Below, piece by piece: positions 16,677-25,498 of a stretch of DNA of 64,000 nucleotides. Each line of letters begins with the position of its first letter. Within the stretch, counting starts at the first letter, position 1. The DNA comes from CAYJFX01 sp964370315 (GTDB lineage: Bacteria; Spirochaetota; Spirochaetia; Treponematales; Treponemataceae). The notes below the pieces were generated by a model. It saw only the letters and a list, made by a program, of their open reading frames with translations, was not told the DNA's origin and did no database searches. The stretch is taken from the NCBI GenBank assembly GCA_964370315.1, contig CAYJIS010000004.1, positions 4,594 through 68,593 of the forward strand. Reading direction: 5' to 3'. The position numbers and the translations under genes are program-made.

Positions 16677-17845
16677 TATTCTTTTCCTCCATTATCATTT
16701 GAAGATTTTAATAAGCTTTGTTCAAGCTCTTTCTTTTGTTGATATGCAAGATACATCTTTAAGCCAGCTCGAAGGGCAATAAATACAACAATAAGACCTT
16801 GAATAATAAGGGTAATTTCCTTTGGAATACCGTTATCTTGCATAATACCTTGGGCTCGGGCAAGCATACCAAATAATAAACCAGCAACTAAGGTTCCACC
16901 AGCAGTTGAGTTACCAACAAGGGCAACTGCAATTCCGGCAAAACCGTACCCTTCTAAAACAGTAGGAATACGCCCAAACTCAAATGAACCTAAGGCAACA
17001 GAAGCTCCTGCTAAACCAGCGAAGGCTCCAGAAATTGCCATAGCTAACATAATACTCTTTATTACAGGAATACCTGAACAAAGGGCTGCATCTTTATTAT
17101 ACCCTGTTGCCCTAAGACCAAACCCAAGATTGGTTTTCTCCATTAAAAACCAATACAAAATTACGGCAATTGCAACAAAAAATATACTCATGTTCATTTT
17201 AGATGTATTAGTTATCGTGTCAAAAAAATCAAGTCTCAATGATGCGGTTTCTGGAAATGTTGGTGTTTGATAGGTATTAGAACCAGGTACTCGTAAAAGA
17301 ACAATACGAGATATGTAAAGGGCAATGTAATTTAACATTATAGTTGCAACAACTTCGGATACTTCAAACTTAGCTTTTAAAAATCCAACAATACCACCCC
17401 AAACAGCACCTGCAAGTACTGCTAATAAAACAGCAAGTATCCAGTGAATTGCAATAATTTGTGGTGCAAAAAGACCAACAAGGGTTGCAACGGTAAGACC
17501 GGCCAAATACTGCCCTTCTCCACCAATGTTAAAAAGCCCTGCACGTGCTGCAAAGCCCATGGTTAAACCACAAAGAATATAAGGTACAGAAATATTAATC
17601 CATTCACCTACATAACGAATTTCCCATCTCATTTCTCCACGATTATTCCAAAAAATTCCAGTTAGAACTTGCAAAAAAGACTGATACATTCCAATAGGAT
17701 TTCTACCTACAATAAGTACAAGAATAGATCCAACAAAAAAACCTAAAAGAACTACTAAAACCGAAACGGCTGTATCTGAATGTAGTAAAAAATTTACAAA
17801 GGCATGTCTGTTATAATCTATTAATTTTAATGGTTTTTGCTTCAT
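16676..17845 (-). CDS. Nucleoside ABC transporter permease (first subunit)
   Basis: 389-aa permease of the same family, the counterpart of NupP/YufP. It is longer than its partner, with hydrophilic N- and C-terminal tails. Motif AARAGLFNIGGEGQYLAG marks the subfamily. GAGGTG precedes the ATG at 17845, 2 nt after the ATPase stop codon, and its own stop overlaps the next start, so all four downstream genes are tightly coupled. Confidence 0.92.
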   Translation of the reverse strand: MKQKPLKLIDYNRHAFVNFLLHSDTAVSVLVVLLGFFVGSILVLIVGRNPIGMYQSFLQVLTGIFWNNRGEMRWEIRYVGEWINISVPYILCGLTMGFAARAGLFNIGGEGQYLAGLTVATLVGLFAPQIIAIHWILAVLLAVLAGAVWGGIVGFLKAKFEVSEVVATIMLNYIALYISRIVLLRVPGSNTYQTPTFPETASLRLDFFDTITNTSKMNMSIFFVAIAVILYWFLMEKTNLGFGLRATGYNKDAALCSGIPVIKSIMLAMAISGAFAGLAGASVALGSFEFGRIPTVLEGYGFAGIAVALVGNSTAGGTLVAGLLFGMLARAQGIMQDNGIPKEITLIIQGLIVVFIALRAGLKMYLAYQQKKELEQSLLKSSNDNGGKE

Positions 17846-17847
17846 AG

Positions 17848-19383
17848 TTACACCTCGCTCGATTGTTTTTTTGAACCAGCCATCATAGCACCAATCTCAC
17901 GCTCGGTAACCTCATCGGCATTTGAAAAACCTACAATTGAACCCTTAGAAATGGTTGCAATTTTATCGCAAAGATTCATAATCTCGTCAAGTTCAAAAGA
18001 AATTAAAAGTACTGCAGCACCTTGATCACGTATTTCTATAATCCGCTTTCGGATGTACGAAATAGCACCTACATCTAAACCTCTGGTCGGCTGGGCAACA
18101 ATAAAAACTTCAGGGGCAAGCTCTATTTCTCGGGCAATAATTAATTTTTGCTGATTGCCTCCAGACATACTACCAGTTGCAGTATTAGAACCCTTCCCGG
18201 CCCTAATATCAAAATCGTTTATCAGAGAAGTGGCCTTTGAATGCATGGCAGTAAAATTTAATACCCCCATGTTTTGGGTATAAGGGGCCTTATAATAATT
18301 CTTTATTACTGTATTCTCGGCAATAGAAAACTCAGATACAAAGCCGTGCTTGTGACGGTCTTCAGGTATATGGGCAATCCCAGCCTCAATCCTTTTTCTA
18401 ATAGATAACTTTGAAATATCATTACCGTTTAAGAAAATTTGACCAGACTCTAAAGGAGATAAACCAGTAATTGCATATATGAGTTCTGACTGACCATTAC
18501 CATCAACACCGGCAATACCTACAATTTCACCAGCTCTAACCCCTAATGTAAGGTCATTAACGGCCATTTGCCCACGAGAATCCTTAACACTAATGTGCTT
18601 AAGTCCAAGTACGGTCCTTGATGGAACAGCAGGACTTTTGTCAATTTTAAAATCAACTGCCTTTCCAACCATCATTTCTGCTAGATCACTTTCTGAAACA
18701 TCCGATACATTGACGGTGTCAATTAATTTTCCTCGACGTAAAACGGTACACCGGTCAGCAACGGCTTTAATTTCTTTTAATTTGTGGGTAATAATAATTA
18801 TTGTCTTACCCTCTTCTTTTAATAGCTTAATAATGTTTATAAGCTCATCAATCTCTTGAGGGGTAAGTACAGCAGTTGGTTCATCAAAAATAATTATGTT
18901 GGCATTTCGATAAAGAACCTTTAATATCTCAACACGCTGTTGCATACCAACAGTAATGTCTTCAATTTTGGCACTTGGATTTACCTTTAAACCATACCTT
19001 TCTGACAGTTCCTGAACGCGCTTTTCGGCTACATTTAAATCAAGGATCCCAAAACGGTTTGTGGTTTCAATACCCAAAACAATGTTCTCGGTTACGGTAT
19101 AATTGTGTACAAGCTTAAAATGCTGGTGTACCATTCCAATACCTAAATCAGTGGCATCGTTGGAACTTTTAATTGATACCTCTTTGCCGTCAACCTTAAT
19201 TATACCCTTGTCTGCAGAATATGAGCCGAACAAAATAGACATAAGGGTCGACTTCCCGGCTCCGTTCTCTCCCAAAAGGGACAAAACTTCATTCTTTCTA
19301 ACGCTCACTGTTACGTTGTCGTTGGCAACAACTCCTGGAAACGTTTTTGTAATCCCAACCATTTCAATAATATTTTCATTCAT
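17848..19383 (-). CDS. Nucleoside ABC transporter ATPase (tandem ATP-binding domains)
   Basis: 511-aa cytoplasmic ATPase with two ABC modules, as in NupO/RbsA. The first has Walker A GENGAGKST, signature ITVGMQQRVEI and Walker B IIFDEPTAVL; the second has the degenerate Walker A GVDGNGQSE and signature MSGGNQQKL, typical of the family. The frame is open for 26 more codons upstream, but that stretch lies within the hairpin cluster and does not resemble the family, so I start at the ATG at 19383 (MNENIIEMVGITKTFPG). No clear Shine-Dalgarno is present. Confidence 0.93.
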   Translation of the reverse strand: MNENIIEMVGITKTFPGVVANDNVTVSVRKNEVLSLLGENGAGKSTLMSILFGSYSADKGIIKVDGKEVSIKSSNDATDLGIGMVHQHFKLVHNYTVTENIVLGIETTNRFGILDLNVAEKRVQELSERYGLKVNPSAKIEDITVGMQQRVEILKVLYRNANIIIFDEPTAVLTPQEIDELINIIKLLKEEGKTIIIITHKLKEIKAVADRCTVLRRGKLIDTVNVSDVSESDLAEMMVGKAVDFKIDKSPAVPSRTVLGLKHISVKDSRGQMAVNDLTLGVRAGEIVGIAGVDGNGQSELIYAITGLSPLESGQIFLNGNDISKLSIRKRIEAGIAHIPEDRHKHGFVSEFSIAENTVIKNYYKAPYTQNMGVLNFTAMHSKATSLINDFDIRAGKGSNTATGSMSGGNQQKLIIAREIELAPEVFIVAQPTRGLDVGAISYIRKRIIEIRDQGAAVLLISFELDEIMNLCDKIATISKGSIVGFSNADEVTEREIGAMMAGSKKQSSEV

Positions 19384-19417
19384 GTAATAGTACCTAGAAA
19401 AAAGTATTTGGGCGTTC

Positions 19418-19703
19418 CCCTGTAGACGTATTAATTGTAAATGGTCTACAGGGTCGCTCATTACGGGGTTACGCCATGTGGCTTCATTCGAATTAGTTAG
19501 TGAGCGAAACTATGTCGCCCACTAACTAATTCGAACGGCTTTGCCGCCCCTACAATCGCTAACGTACGTAAAATCACCCATCCCTGGGCGATTTTACGAT
19601 TGATTTTTGCGTTGCAAAACTCATGACATAAAACATTTAGTGCCCTCCCTGGCACGCCATTTCAAGCCCTAAATGTCTCTCACATCACTAATTATACATT
19701 AGT
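19418..19703. repeat. Cluster of consecutive hairpins between the nucleoside-binding lipoprotein and its transporter genes
   Basis: The 327-bp spacer holds no gene but a chain of inverted repeats: CCCTGTAGAC/GTCTACAGGG (19418-19453), a 16-bp perfect stem TTCGAATTAGTTAGTG with its complement (19487-19535) enclosing GCGA/TCGC, CGGC-TTT-GCCG (19536-19546), CGTAAAATC/GATTTTACG with CCCA-TCCC-TGGG inside (19567-19598), TTTTGC-GTT-GCAAAA (19605-19619), ACATTTAG/CTAAATGT enclosing TGCC/GGCA (19633-19676), and ACTAAT/ATTAGT (19687-19703). It is visibly richer in G+C than its surroundings. It shares the GAGTTTTGC element and a CAGGGATG-type apex with the array at 13262. Confidence 0.8.
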
Positions 19704-19710
19704 AATTATC

Positions 19711-20823
19711 TTAGTCGTCTTTTGCACCTAAGCCAGCAGGAACAATCCCAGCAGCCACAGAATCAGCATATGTTTTGTAAACCATAATATCACCAGCAAT
19801 AATATCAGCTTTGATATCTTCTACTTGGCTAATGATGTCATCAGATAATTCTGAGTTTGTTGAAGCATATCCAACACCATCTTTAGCCATATCAAGCTCA
19901 ATTACACCACCAGTAAAGCTACCATCTTCTACACTTTCAAGAGCTAGTATAGCTGATGTTTCTACTCTTTTAATCATAGAAGTTAATACAGCAGACATAT
20001 CGCCTTCGTAAATACCTTCTTCGTGTTGATCTGAGTCTACACCAATTGCCCAAACATTTTGGCCTTGTACTCTATATTCTTTTGCTTGTGCAATAGTTCC
20101 GTTTCCTGAACCACCAGCTGCAGAGAAAATAGTAAATACACCTGAATCATACCAGTTTTTAGCTTGTGCTTTAGCCTTATCTGGTGCGCCCCAGTCGTTT
20201 GTGTAGTAATCTACAATTGAAGAATCTGGAAGATTAGGCATTACATATTTAAGACCTTGAATGTATCCAACTTCAAATTTTGTAATTGTTGCACCAGGAA
20301 CACCACCAATAAATCCAAATTTAGGATCTACAATACCGTCTTGTTGTGCTTGTAAAGCTGCAATAGCTCCTACCAAGAAAGAACCTTGTTCTTCTGCATA
20401 AATGTACTCTTGAACATTAGGAGTGTTAACCCAGCTAACATCAACAATCATAAATGGTTGTTCTGGATATTCTTTTGCTACTTCACCAATTGCATCTGCA
20501 AAAGTAAATCCTGTAGCAATAATTAAGTCATACCCGCGGTCTGCAGCTTGTTTTAGGTTAGGAACATACAAATCCTGAGTTTGACATGTTACTACATCGT
20601 ATAGCGTTCCACGTCCAGCTTGGTCTTCCCAAGTGTCACCGTAGAATTCTAAAATACCTCTCCAAGCAGCAGCATTAAATGATTTATCATCAATACCTGT
20701 TGCATCTGTAATAATTCGTACAGTTGGAAGAGTTTCTTCTGATCCTGATGCACCTGAACATGATACAAATGCAAATACAGAAAGAATTGCAAGAGCAATT
20801 ACAACTAGAAGAGTTTTTTTCAT
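19711..20823 (-). CDS. BMP-family nucleoside-binding lipoprotein (PnrA-like)
   Basis: 370-aa substrate-binding lipoprotein of the basic membrane protein family, whose Treponema pallidum member PnrA binds purine nucleosides. A signal peptide ends in FVSC with Cys22 as lipidation site. Core motifs include TDATGIDDKSFNAAAWRG, ATGFTFADAIGEVAKEYP, FMIVDVSW, GFIGGVPGATI, and GVDSDQHEEG in the last third. CGGAGG lies ahead of the ATG. It is the first gene of the transporter unit, separated from the ATPase by the hairpin cluster; binding proteins are usually needed in excess, so the spacer may set that ratio (inference). Confidence 0.95.
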   Translation of the reverse strand: MKKTLLVVIALAILSVFAFVSCSGASGSEETLPTVRIITDATGIDDKSFNAAAWRGILEFYGDTWEDQAGRGTLYDVVTCQTQDLYVPNLKQAADRGYDLIIATGFTFADAIGEVAKEYPEQPFMIVDVSWVNTPNVQEYIYAEEQGSFLVGAIAALQAQQDGIVDPKFGFIGGVPGATITKFEVGYIQGLKYVMPNLPDSSIVDYYTNDWGAPDKAKAQAKNWYDSGVFTIFSAAGGSGNGTIAQAKEYRVQGQNVWAIGVDSDQHEEGIYEGDMSAVLTSMIKRVETSAILALESVEDGSFTGGVIELDMAKDGVGYASTNSELSDDIISQVEDIKADIIAGDIMVYKTYADSVAAGIVPAGLGAKDD

Positions 20824-20851
20824 TTTTACCTCCGTAAATAATTTAAGTATG

Positions 20852-20880
20852 ATTATATTTTACCACTGTTTGAATGAAAA
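20852..20880 (-). promoter_or_regulatory. Promoter of the nucleoside-binding lipoprotein gene
   Basis: Minus strand: TTTTCA (20880-20875), 17-nt spacer, TATAAT (20857-20852), leaving a leader of about 25 nt that carries CGGAGG. Confidence 0.55.
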
Positions 20881-20937
20881 GACAAGCAGTAATTGTTTAA
20901 TAAAGCAGTTTTTTGCATTAATAACACAAGGTATGTC

Positions 20938-20966
20938 TTGAGACTTTTTTATAAGCGCACTATACT
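20938..20966 (+). promoter_or_regulatory. Promoter of the MFS gene, leaderless type
   Basis: TTGAGA (20938-20943), 17-nt spacer, TATACT (20961-20966), then AATCAC and the ATG at 20973. No Shine-Dalgarno. Confidence 0.75.
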
Positions 20967-20972
20967 AATCAC

Positions 20973-22229
20973 ATGCAAGATAGTAGCGAAATCTACAAAG
21001 ATATTAATAAAGATTTTTTAATAAAAAAATTTAGTTTATATGGATTATTAAAAAACCTAAAATTTTTTGAGCCATACCTTCTCATATATTTAACGGGGAA
21101 CAACATATCGTTATTACAAATTGGCTTTTTATTTTCCATACGAGAAATAGTTATAAATATTTTTGAAATTCCCTCTGGTCTTATAGCCGATTACTTTGGC
21201 AGAAAAAAAGAATTGTACGCATGTTTTATATTTTACATACTATCGTTTATTCTCTTTTATGTAAGCACAGATTTTAAAAGTGCTGCAATTGCAATGGCTT
21301 TCTTTGGCTTAGGAGAAGCCTTTCGTTCCGGAAGCCATAAAGCAATGATATACACCTACCTAGAACAAAAAGGATGGGAAAAACACAAAACATACGTATA
21401 CGGAAAAACACGTTCCAGATCTTTAATAGGAAGCGCAATAAGTTCTACACTAGGAATAATTATTATCTTAAGCGTTCCAAACTCTAGATATATTTTCCTA
21501 GCCTCTACTGTTCCGTATATAATTGATTTTTTTCTTGTGGTATCGTATCCCAAATCACTCGATAAGGGTGTAAAAGGAAAGTACACAAGTATAAAAACGC
21601 ACATTGCACATACAAAGAATACCTTACTGCAAAATAAAAACTTACAAAAATTATTACTTTCAAATGCAACATTTGAAGCAATACTAAGCTCTATAAAAGA
21701 TTATATTCAGCCAATACTCAGTGCCATAATTATTGGAAGTGGTTTTATAGTTTTTAGGAATGTAAGCTTAGAAGATAATCTCTCTATTGTTTTAGGGATT
21801 GCGTACACAGTATTACATGTAGTTAGCTCTTTAGCAGCTAAAAATACATTTAAAATAAAGGCATTACTCGGTGGCGCACGCTCACTCAATACTGTCTATA
21901 TTGCATTTGCCCTGAGCCTATCACTACTCGGTTTTAGTGTTACTCAAACGGTATTATTGTGCATTCTATTTACCCTTTTATATGTTTTGCAAAACATACG
22001 AAAACCCATTTTTATAGATGTTTTAGATTCCAATATGGAAAAAACGCAAAGAGCAACTATGCTAAGCCTCGCATCACAGTTAAAATCTCTATTAATAATC
22101 ATACTCGCCCCCTTAGCAGGCTTACTCGCAGATACCTTTGGTATGAATGTATTAATGATTAGTTTTGCAGCCATCATGCTTGTTTTGTTTCCATTTTCAA
22201 AGGCAACCACCAAAACTGGTCATTATTAA
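20973..22229 (+). CDS. MFS transporter
   Basis: 418-aa major facilitator with twelve predicted helices. The cytoplasmic loop after helix 2 carries the superfamily motif A as SGLIADYFGRKKEL, and the matching loop in the second half reads PLAGLLADTFG. The sequence is rich in Ile, Leu and Lys, in line with the surrounding genes. It is a single-gene unit with a leaderless promoter, divergent from the nucleoside lipoprotein. Substrate is unknown; no neighbour gives a hint. Confidence 0.9.
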   Translation: MQDSSEIYKDINKDFLIKKFSLYGLLKNLKFFEPYLLIYLTGNNISLLQIGFLFSIREIVINIFEIPSGLIADYFGRKKELYACFIFYILSFILFYVSTDFKSAAIAMAFFGLGEAFRSGSHKAMIYTYLEQKGWEKHKTYVYGKTRSRSLIGSAISSTLGIIIILSVPNSRYIFLASTVPYIIDFFLVVSYPKSLDKGVKGKYTSIKTHIAHTKNTLLQNKNLQKLLLSNATFEAILSSIKDYIQPILSAIIIGSGFIVFRNVSLEDNLSIVLGIAYTVLHVVSSLAAKNTFKIKALLGGARSLNTVYIAFALSLSLLGFSVTQTVLLCILFTLLYVLQNIRKPIFIDVLDSNMEKTQRATMLSLASQLKSLLIIILAPLAGLLADTFGMNVLMISFAAIMLVLFPFSKATTKTGHY

Positions 22230-22507
22230 AACACAGATTATTTTATAACTCCTAATTCGTAATTATATACACCACCATAATCCTTAACATCCTAAATATC
22301 CCTGACAAATCTTGTATTTTTTTAAAAACAGCTCTAAAAATGGTATTTTTTTTGCATAAAAACCCTATATATATAGTTAAGAATAAATAATTGCATATTT
22401 TACAATGATACCGTAAAAGGCTAGAAGATTATTGTATATACCGCAATAGTTTTTTCAGGCATACAGCAAATTCTGTATTGAAAAATTTTACTAACAGGAG
22501 TATAATT

Positions 22508-23383
22508 ATGGTAACAAAAGAATTGTCAAGAATGAACGACTACTTTGCTAGGTATCTTTTAGGACAACGAGGTAATGAGCCATTATTACTAAGCTTTATT
22601 AACTCTGTTATGCGTGACAGTAATTTAAGCGAGTTTCAATCAGTTACTATTCGAAACCCGTATAATCTAAAAGAACACGCAGCAGAAAGTGAAACTATTG
22701 TTGATGTTAAGGCAACAATGTCAAGCGGCGAAACAGTTATTGTAGAAATACAAGTTAGGGGAAACAAAGCCTTTTTTAGTAGGGCACTAGAATATTGGGC
22801 TAAAAACTACCGTAGCGAAAAGCTTGAACTAAAAAATGGCGAAAAGGTAAATGTTTTAGCACCAGTTATCAGTATAAACCTTCTTGCATTTGAGCTTTTT
22901 AAGAGTACAGAGCTTTCACATACAACGCATATGATTCATTGTTGTGAAACAGGAACCGTTAGTACTAAAGATTTACTGATGCACTTTATTGAGCTCCCAA
23001 AAGATTTTTGTGGTGTTCAAGAACAGGAATTAAAAACATGGCTAACATATTTTGGTTCTACCAATTTTGAAAAGGATAAGACTATGATTGCAGAAAAAGG
23101 TGCCGTATTTAAGAAAGCTGTAGGCGACTATGAATATTTTAGATCGGACAAAGACTTAGTGAGTGAATACGAAAAGAGAGAAATATACATAAGTGGCGAG
23201 GCAAGAATGCGCCAAGTTGAACGAGAAGAAGGACGTCAAGAAGGAATAGAACAAGGACGAGAAGAAGGAATAGAACAAGGGATTGTACAAGTTGCAAAGA
23301 GTGCTTTAAAAGAGGGACTAGACATAACAACTATTGAAAAATTAACAGGACTTACTCCAGAAGAAATAAGGACAATGAAATAA
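22508..23383 (+). CDS. Rpn/PDDEXK-type nuclease-like protein with EGxEQG repeat tail
   Basis: 291-aa member of the Rpn family (recombination-promoting nuclease, PD-(D/E)XK transposase-like). The nuclease core shows TIVDVKA and VIVEIQV, i.e. the Asp and Glu-x-Gln positions. C-terminally a charged stretch repeats EGRQEGIEQGREEGIEQG, followed by a small helical domain ending LTGLTPEEIRTM. The open frame has an ATG ten codons earlier, but CAGGAG lies 8 nt before the ATG at 22508, which I use. A second family member lies at 25800-26759 on the other strand; they are paralogous but not close copies. Despite the transposase label there are no terminal inverted repeats. Confidence 0.88.
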   Translation: MVTKELSRMNDYFARYLLGQRGNEPLLLSFINSVMRDSNLSEFQSVTIRNPYNLKEHAAESETIVDVKATMSSGETVIVEIQVRGNKAFFSRALEYWAKNYRSEKLELKNGEKVNVLAPVISINLLAFELFKSTELSHTTHMIHCCETGTVSTKDLLMHFIELPKDFCGVQEQELKTWLTYFGSTNFEKDKTMIAEKGAVFKKAVGDYEYFRSDKDLVSEYEKREIYISGEARMRQVEREEGRQEGIEQGREEGIEQGIVQVAKSALKEGLDITTIEKLTGLTPEEIRTMK

Positions 23384-23556
23384 TTCCTAATTCCTAGCCT
23401 GTCATTCTGACATTGCTTTCTGCTAGACTACAGGTAGAATCTCGTTCGTTTTTTGCCTTTAATCTTTATATTTGTAAAAAATTTATATAGCACGTTCCTA
23501 TTGAAATCCCCCACTAATTCTTGCGGATTACATTTCTACCTCACTCCACCCACCAC

Positions 23557-23588
23557 AAAAAAAAGGTCTTCCCTAGAGAAGACCTTTT
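23557..23588 (-). terminator. Rho-independent terminator of the porin-like gene
   Basis: Perfect 11-bp stem AAAAGGTCTTC/GAAGACCTTTT with a 6-nt loop; on the minus strand a run of eight T follows. It sits 30 nt after the porin stop. Confidence 0.85.
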
Positions 23589-23619
23589 AATTAGTTAGCT
23601 AAAAGCTTTTAATTATGAA

Positions 23620-25326
23620 TTAAAGAGCGATTTCTGCTTTAATGCTAATTTCACCAAGATCAGAAGCATCTACATTAGTAGTTGTTCCACCGATAGTACT
23701 TGTACCTGTTGAGAAAGAAGCAGCGTCCCAATCTAATGAGAATGTTGTGTTAGCAACTAAACCTGCTAGGTCAACAGAAAGACGAGGCATTACGCTAGTA
23801 CCAGAAGTTGTATCATCTTCATCAGCTGAGTTTACAGAAGCTGTGTATCCAAATAGAATACCAGCACTAGGTGTAACTGTTAAGTCGCCTACTGCAATGT
23901 CATAATCTGCTGCTACACCAACTTGTGTTGCCATTTTATTTGTTGCATTACCCATAGCTTCGGCTGCTGTGTCTTGTCCTGCACCCCATGCGTTTTTAGC
24001 TGCATTTGCACCAAGGTTAGTTGAGAAAAGAGCTTGTGCGCTTAAGTTAGGAACTAAGTCACCTGTATGTACCATTAACATAAGTGGTAATACGTTTGCT
24101 GTGTTTGCTTCTTCATCGCCAACAGCTGTAGTATAAACAGCATCAACTTGAGTAAGATCTAGAGATGTGAATAAAGATATACCAGGAAGGATAGTTCCAT
24201 CGCCTTCATCAGCACCTACATAAGCTAAGTTTGTGTCGTAGAAACCATAAAGAATAGAATCTCCGTCCATTTCTTCGCCCCAACCAAAGTTTACACCAAA
24301 ACCAATAGCGTTTTGTGTTATTTGTGCTTTTCCATCTACTTTACCATCACTGTAAAAGTTATATGTAGCAACAGGAGTTAATGTGAATGCACCAATAGGA
24401 GCTTCGTATTGAGCACCAACAAACATTGAAAGGTCACCATTCTTAAGACCAGTTACACCATATGCACCAGCTACTTGAATCATTAATGCTTCCATTGGAG
24501 TAATCATTGCACTTAAACCAAGAGCATAATTATTTGAGTATGCTTGATCAAAAGCATCTGGATCAAGTGTCCAAACATCATAATCTGTGTTACCAGGAAT
24601 TACCCAGTTACCATTAACGATTGGGAATAATACATCACTGTCTCTTCTTGTGTATACTGTGGTTGCACCAGCTACGTAAGGAAATAATAATTCATCACTT
24701 GAATTATTTCTTGCTTCAACTTTTGTAGAACCGTTTTCTTCAGAAATTGCAATACCAACTGTAGATCTAACAGCAGCTTCAACGGTTACCATGTCCGCAA
24801 AGTTATAACCAGCTGTAAAACCTTGAGTATAACCGAATTCTTGAGCTGGAGAATCTTCAAAATAGTAAATACCATTACCATTTACAGAATCGCCATTGTC
24901 ATATGCCATTGCGTTAGGATAATTAAAGTCTCCACCGTAGTCAAAGTCGCCAGACGTAATACCAAAGTATAAATCATTAACATGGATAGTTGCAACATCA
25001 ATAATTACACTATCGTTTGTTAAAGTCATACTATTTCCAGAATTGTCATCAACTTCGAATTTTGAAGATCCATCTAATAATACAACTAGTTCACCCCAAA
25101 CGCCTGTGCCCGCTGTTGATGCGCTCATGTCATCTGGAAGTAAGTTTAATGTTAGTAATACATCGGCATCATTAACAAAACCAGTTTTTCCTGTTTCAAG
25201 GTCTACACCCCATTTAACTGAAGCTGATCCACCAATGTCAACTGTGTTTACATCTGCCAAAGGTTCTGCTGCGAATCCGCCAGCTACCAAAGACAAAGCA
25301 ATTAATACTGTTAAGAGTTTTTTCAT
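23620..25326 (-). CDS. Major outer-membrane beta-barrel protein (porin-like)
   Basis: 568-aa exported protein with a Sec signal peptide (MKKLLTVLIALSLVAGGFAA). The mature part alternates short amphipathic strands with Gly-, Asp- and Asn-rich loops, as in spirochaete porins; it ends in an aliphatic strand (SIKAEIAL). I cannot assign a named family. A consensus promoter, a 5' UTR with a hairpin, a GAGGAGG ribosome site and a strong terminator all point to high expression. Cysteine is absent or nearly so, typical for this location. Confidence 0.85.
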   Translation of the reverse strand: MKKLLTVLIALSLVAGGFAAEPLADVNTVDIGGSASVKWGVDLETGKTGFVNDADVLLTLNLLPDDMSASTAGTGVWGELVVLLDGSSKFEVDDNSGNSMTLTNDSVIIDVATIHVNDLYFGITSGDFDYGGDFNYPNAMAYDNGDSVNGNGIYYFEDSPAQEFGYTQGFTAGYNFADMVTVEAAVRSTVGIAISEENGSTKVEARNNSSDELLFPYVAGATTVYTRRDSDVLFPIVNGNWVIPGNTDYDVWTLDPDAFDQAYSNNYALGLSAMITPMEALMIQVAGAYGVTGLKNGDLSMFVGAQYEAPIGAFTLTPVATYNFYSDGKVDGKAQITQNAIGFGVNFGWGEEMDGDSILYGFYDTNLAYVGADEGDGTILPGISLFTSLDLTQVDAVYTTAVGDEEANTANVLPLMLMVHTGDLVPNLSAQALFSTNLGANAAKNAWGAGQDTAAEAMGNATNKMATQVGVAADYDIAVGDLTVTPSAGILFGYTASVNSADEDDTTSGTSVMPRLSVDLAGLVANTTFSLDWDAASFSTGTSTIGGTTTNVDASDLGEISIKAEIAL

Positions 25327-25353
25327 TTATTAAAACCCTCCTCTTTTTTTTCT

Positions 25354-25390
25354 ATTTGTGCAAAGGCAACGCCTTTTTTTTCGCACAAAT
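25354..25390 (-). promoter_or_regulatory. 5' UTR hairpin of the porin-like mRNA
   Basis: Stem ATTTGTGC/GCACAAAT (25354-25361 and 25383-25390) with AAAGGC/GCCTTT continuing inside. The start point predicted from the promoter is about 25396, so the hairpin forms at the extreme 5' end of the mRNA, as in the stabilising ompA leader of Escherichia coli (analogy). The ribosome site follows at 25336-25343. Confidence 0.6.
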
Positions 25391-25402
25391 AATCATGTAA
25401 TA

Positions 25403-25431
25403 ATAGTACCACGAGATATTTTGGATGTCAA
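25403..25431 (-). promoter_or_regulatory. Promoter of the porin-like gene
   Basis: Minus strand: TTGACA (25431-25426), exactly 17 nt, TACTAT (25408-25403). The -35 is a perfect consensus. Confidence 0.8.
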
Positions 25432-25466
25432 GTTTTTTTTAAGCTTATTTTAAGAATTTCTTAATA

Positions 25467-25498
25467 TTTTTGACATTTTTTATATTATATGTCAAAAA
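25467..25498. promoter_or_regulatory. Inverted repeat upstream of the porin promoter
   Basis: Perfect 10-bp arms TTTTTGACAT (25467-25476) and ATGTCAAAAA (25489-25498) with a 12-nt centre, about 36 bp upstream of the -35. Possible regulator site. Between this and the Rpn terminator (25499-25754) I see no gene, only modest hairpins such as TACACA/TGTGTA near 25670-25700. Confidence 0.4.
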
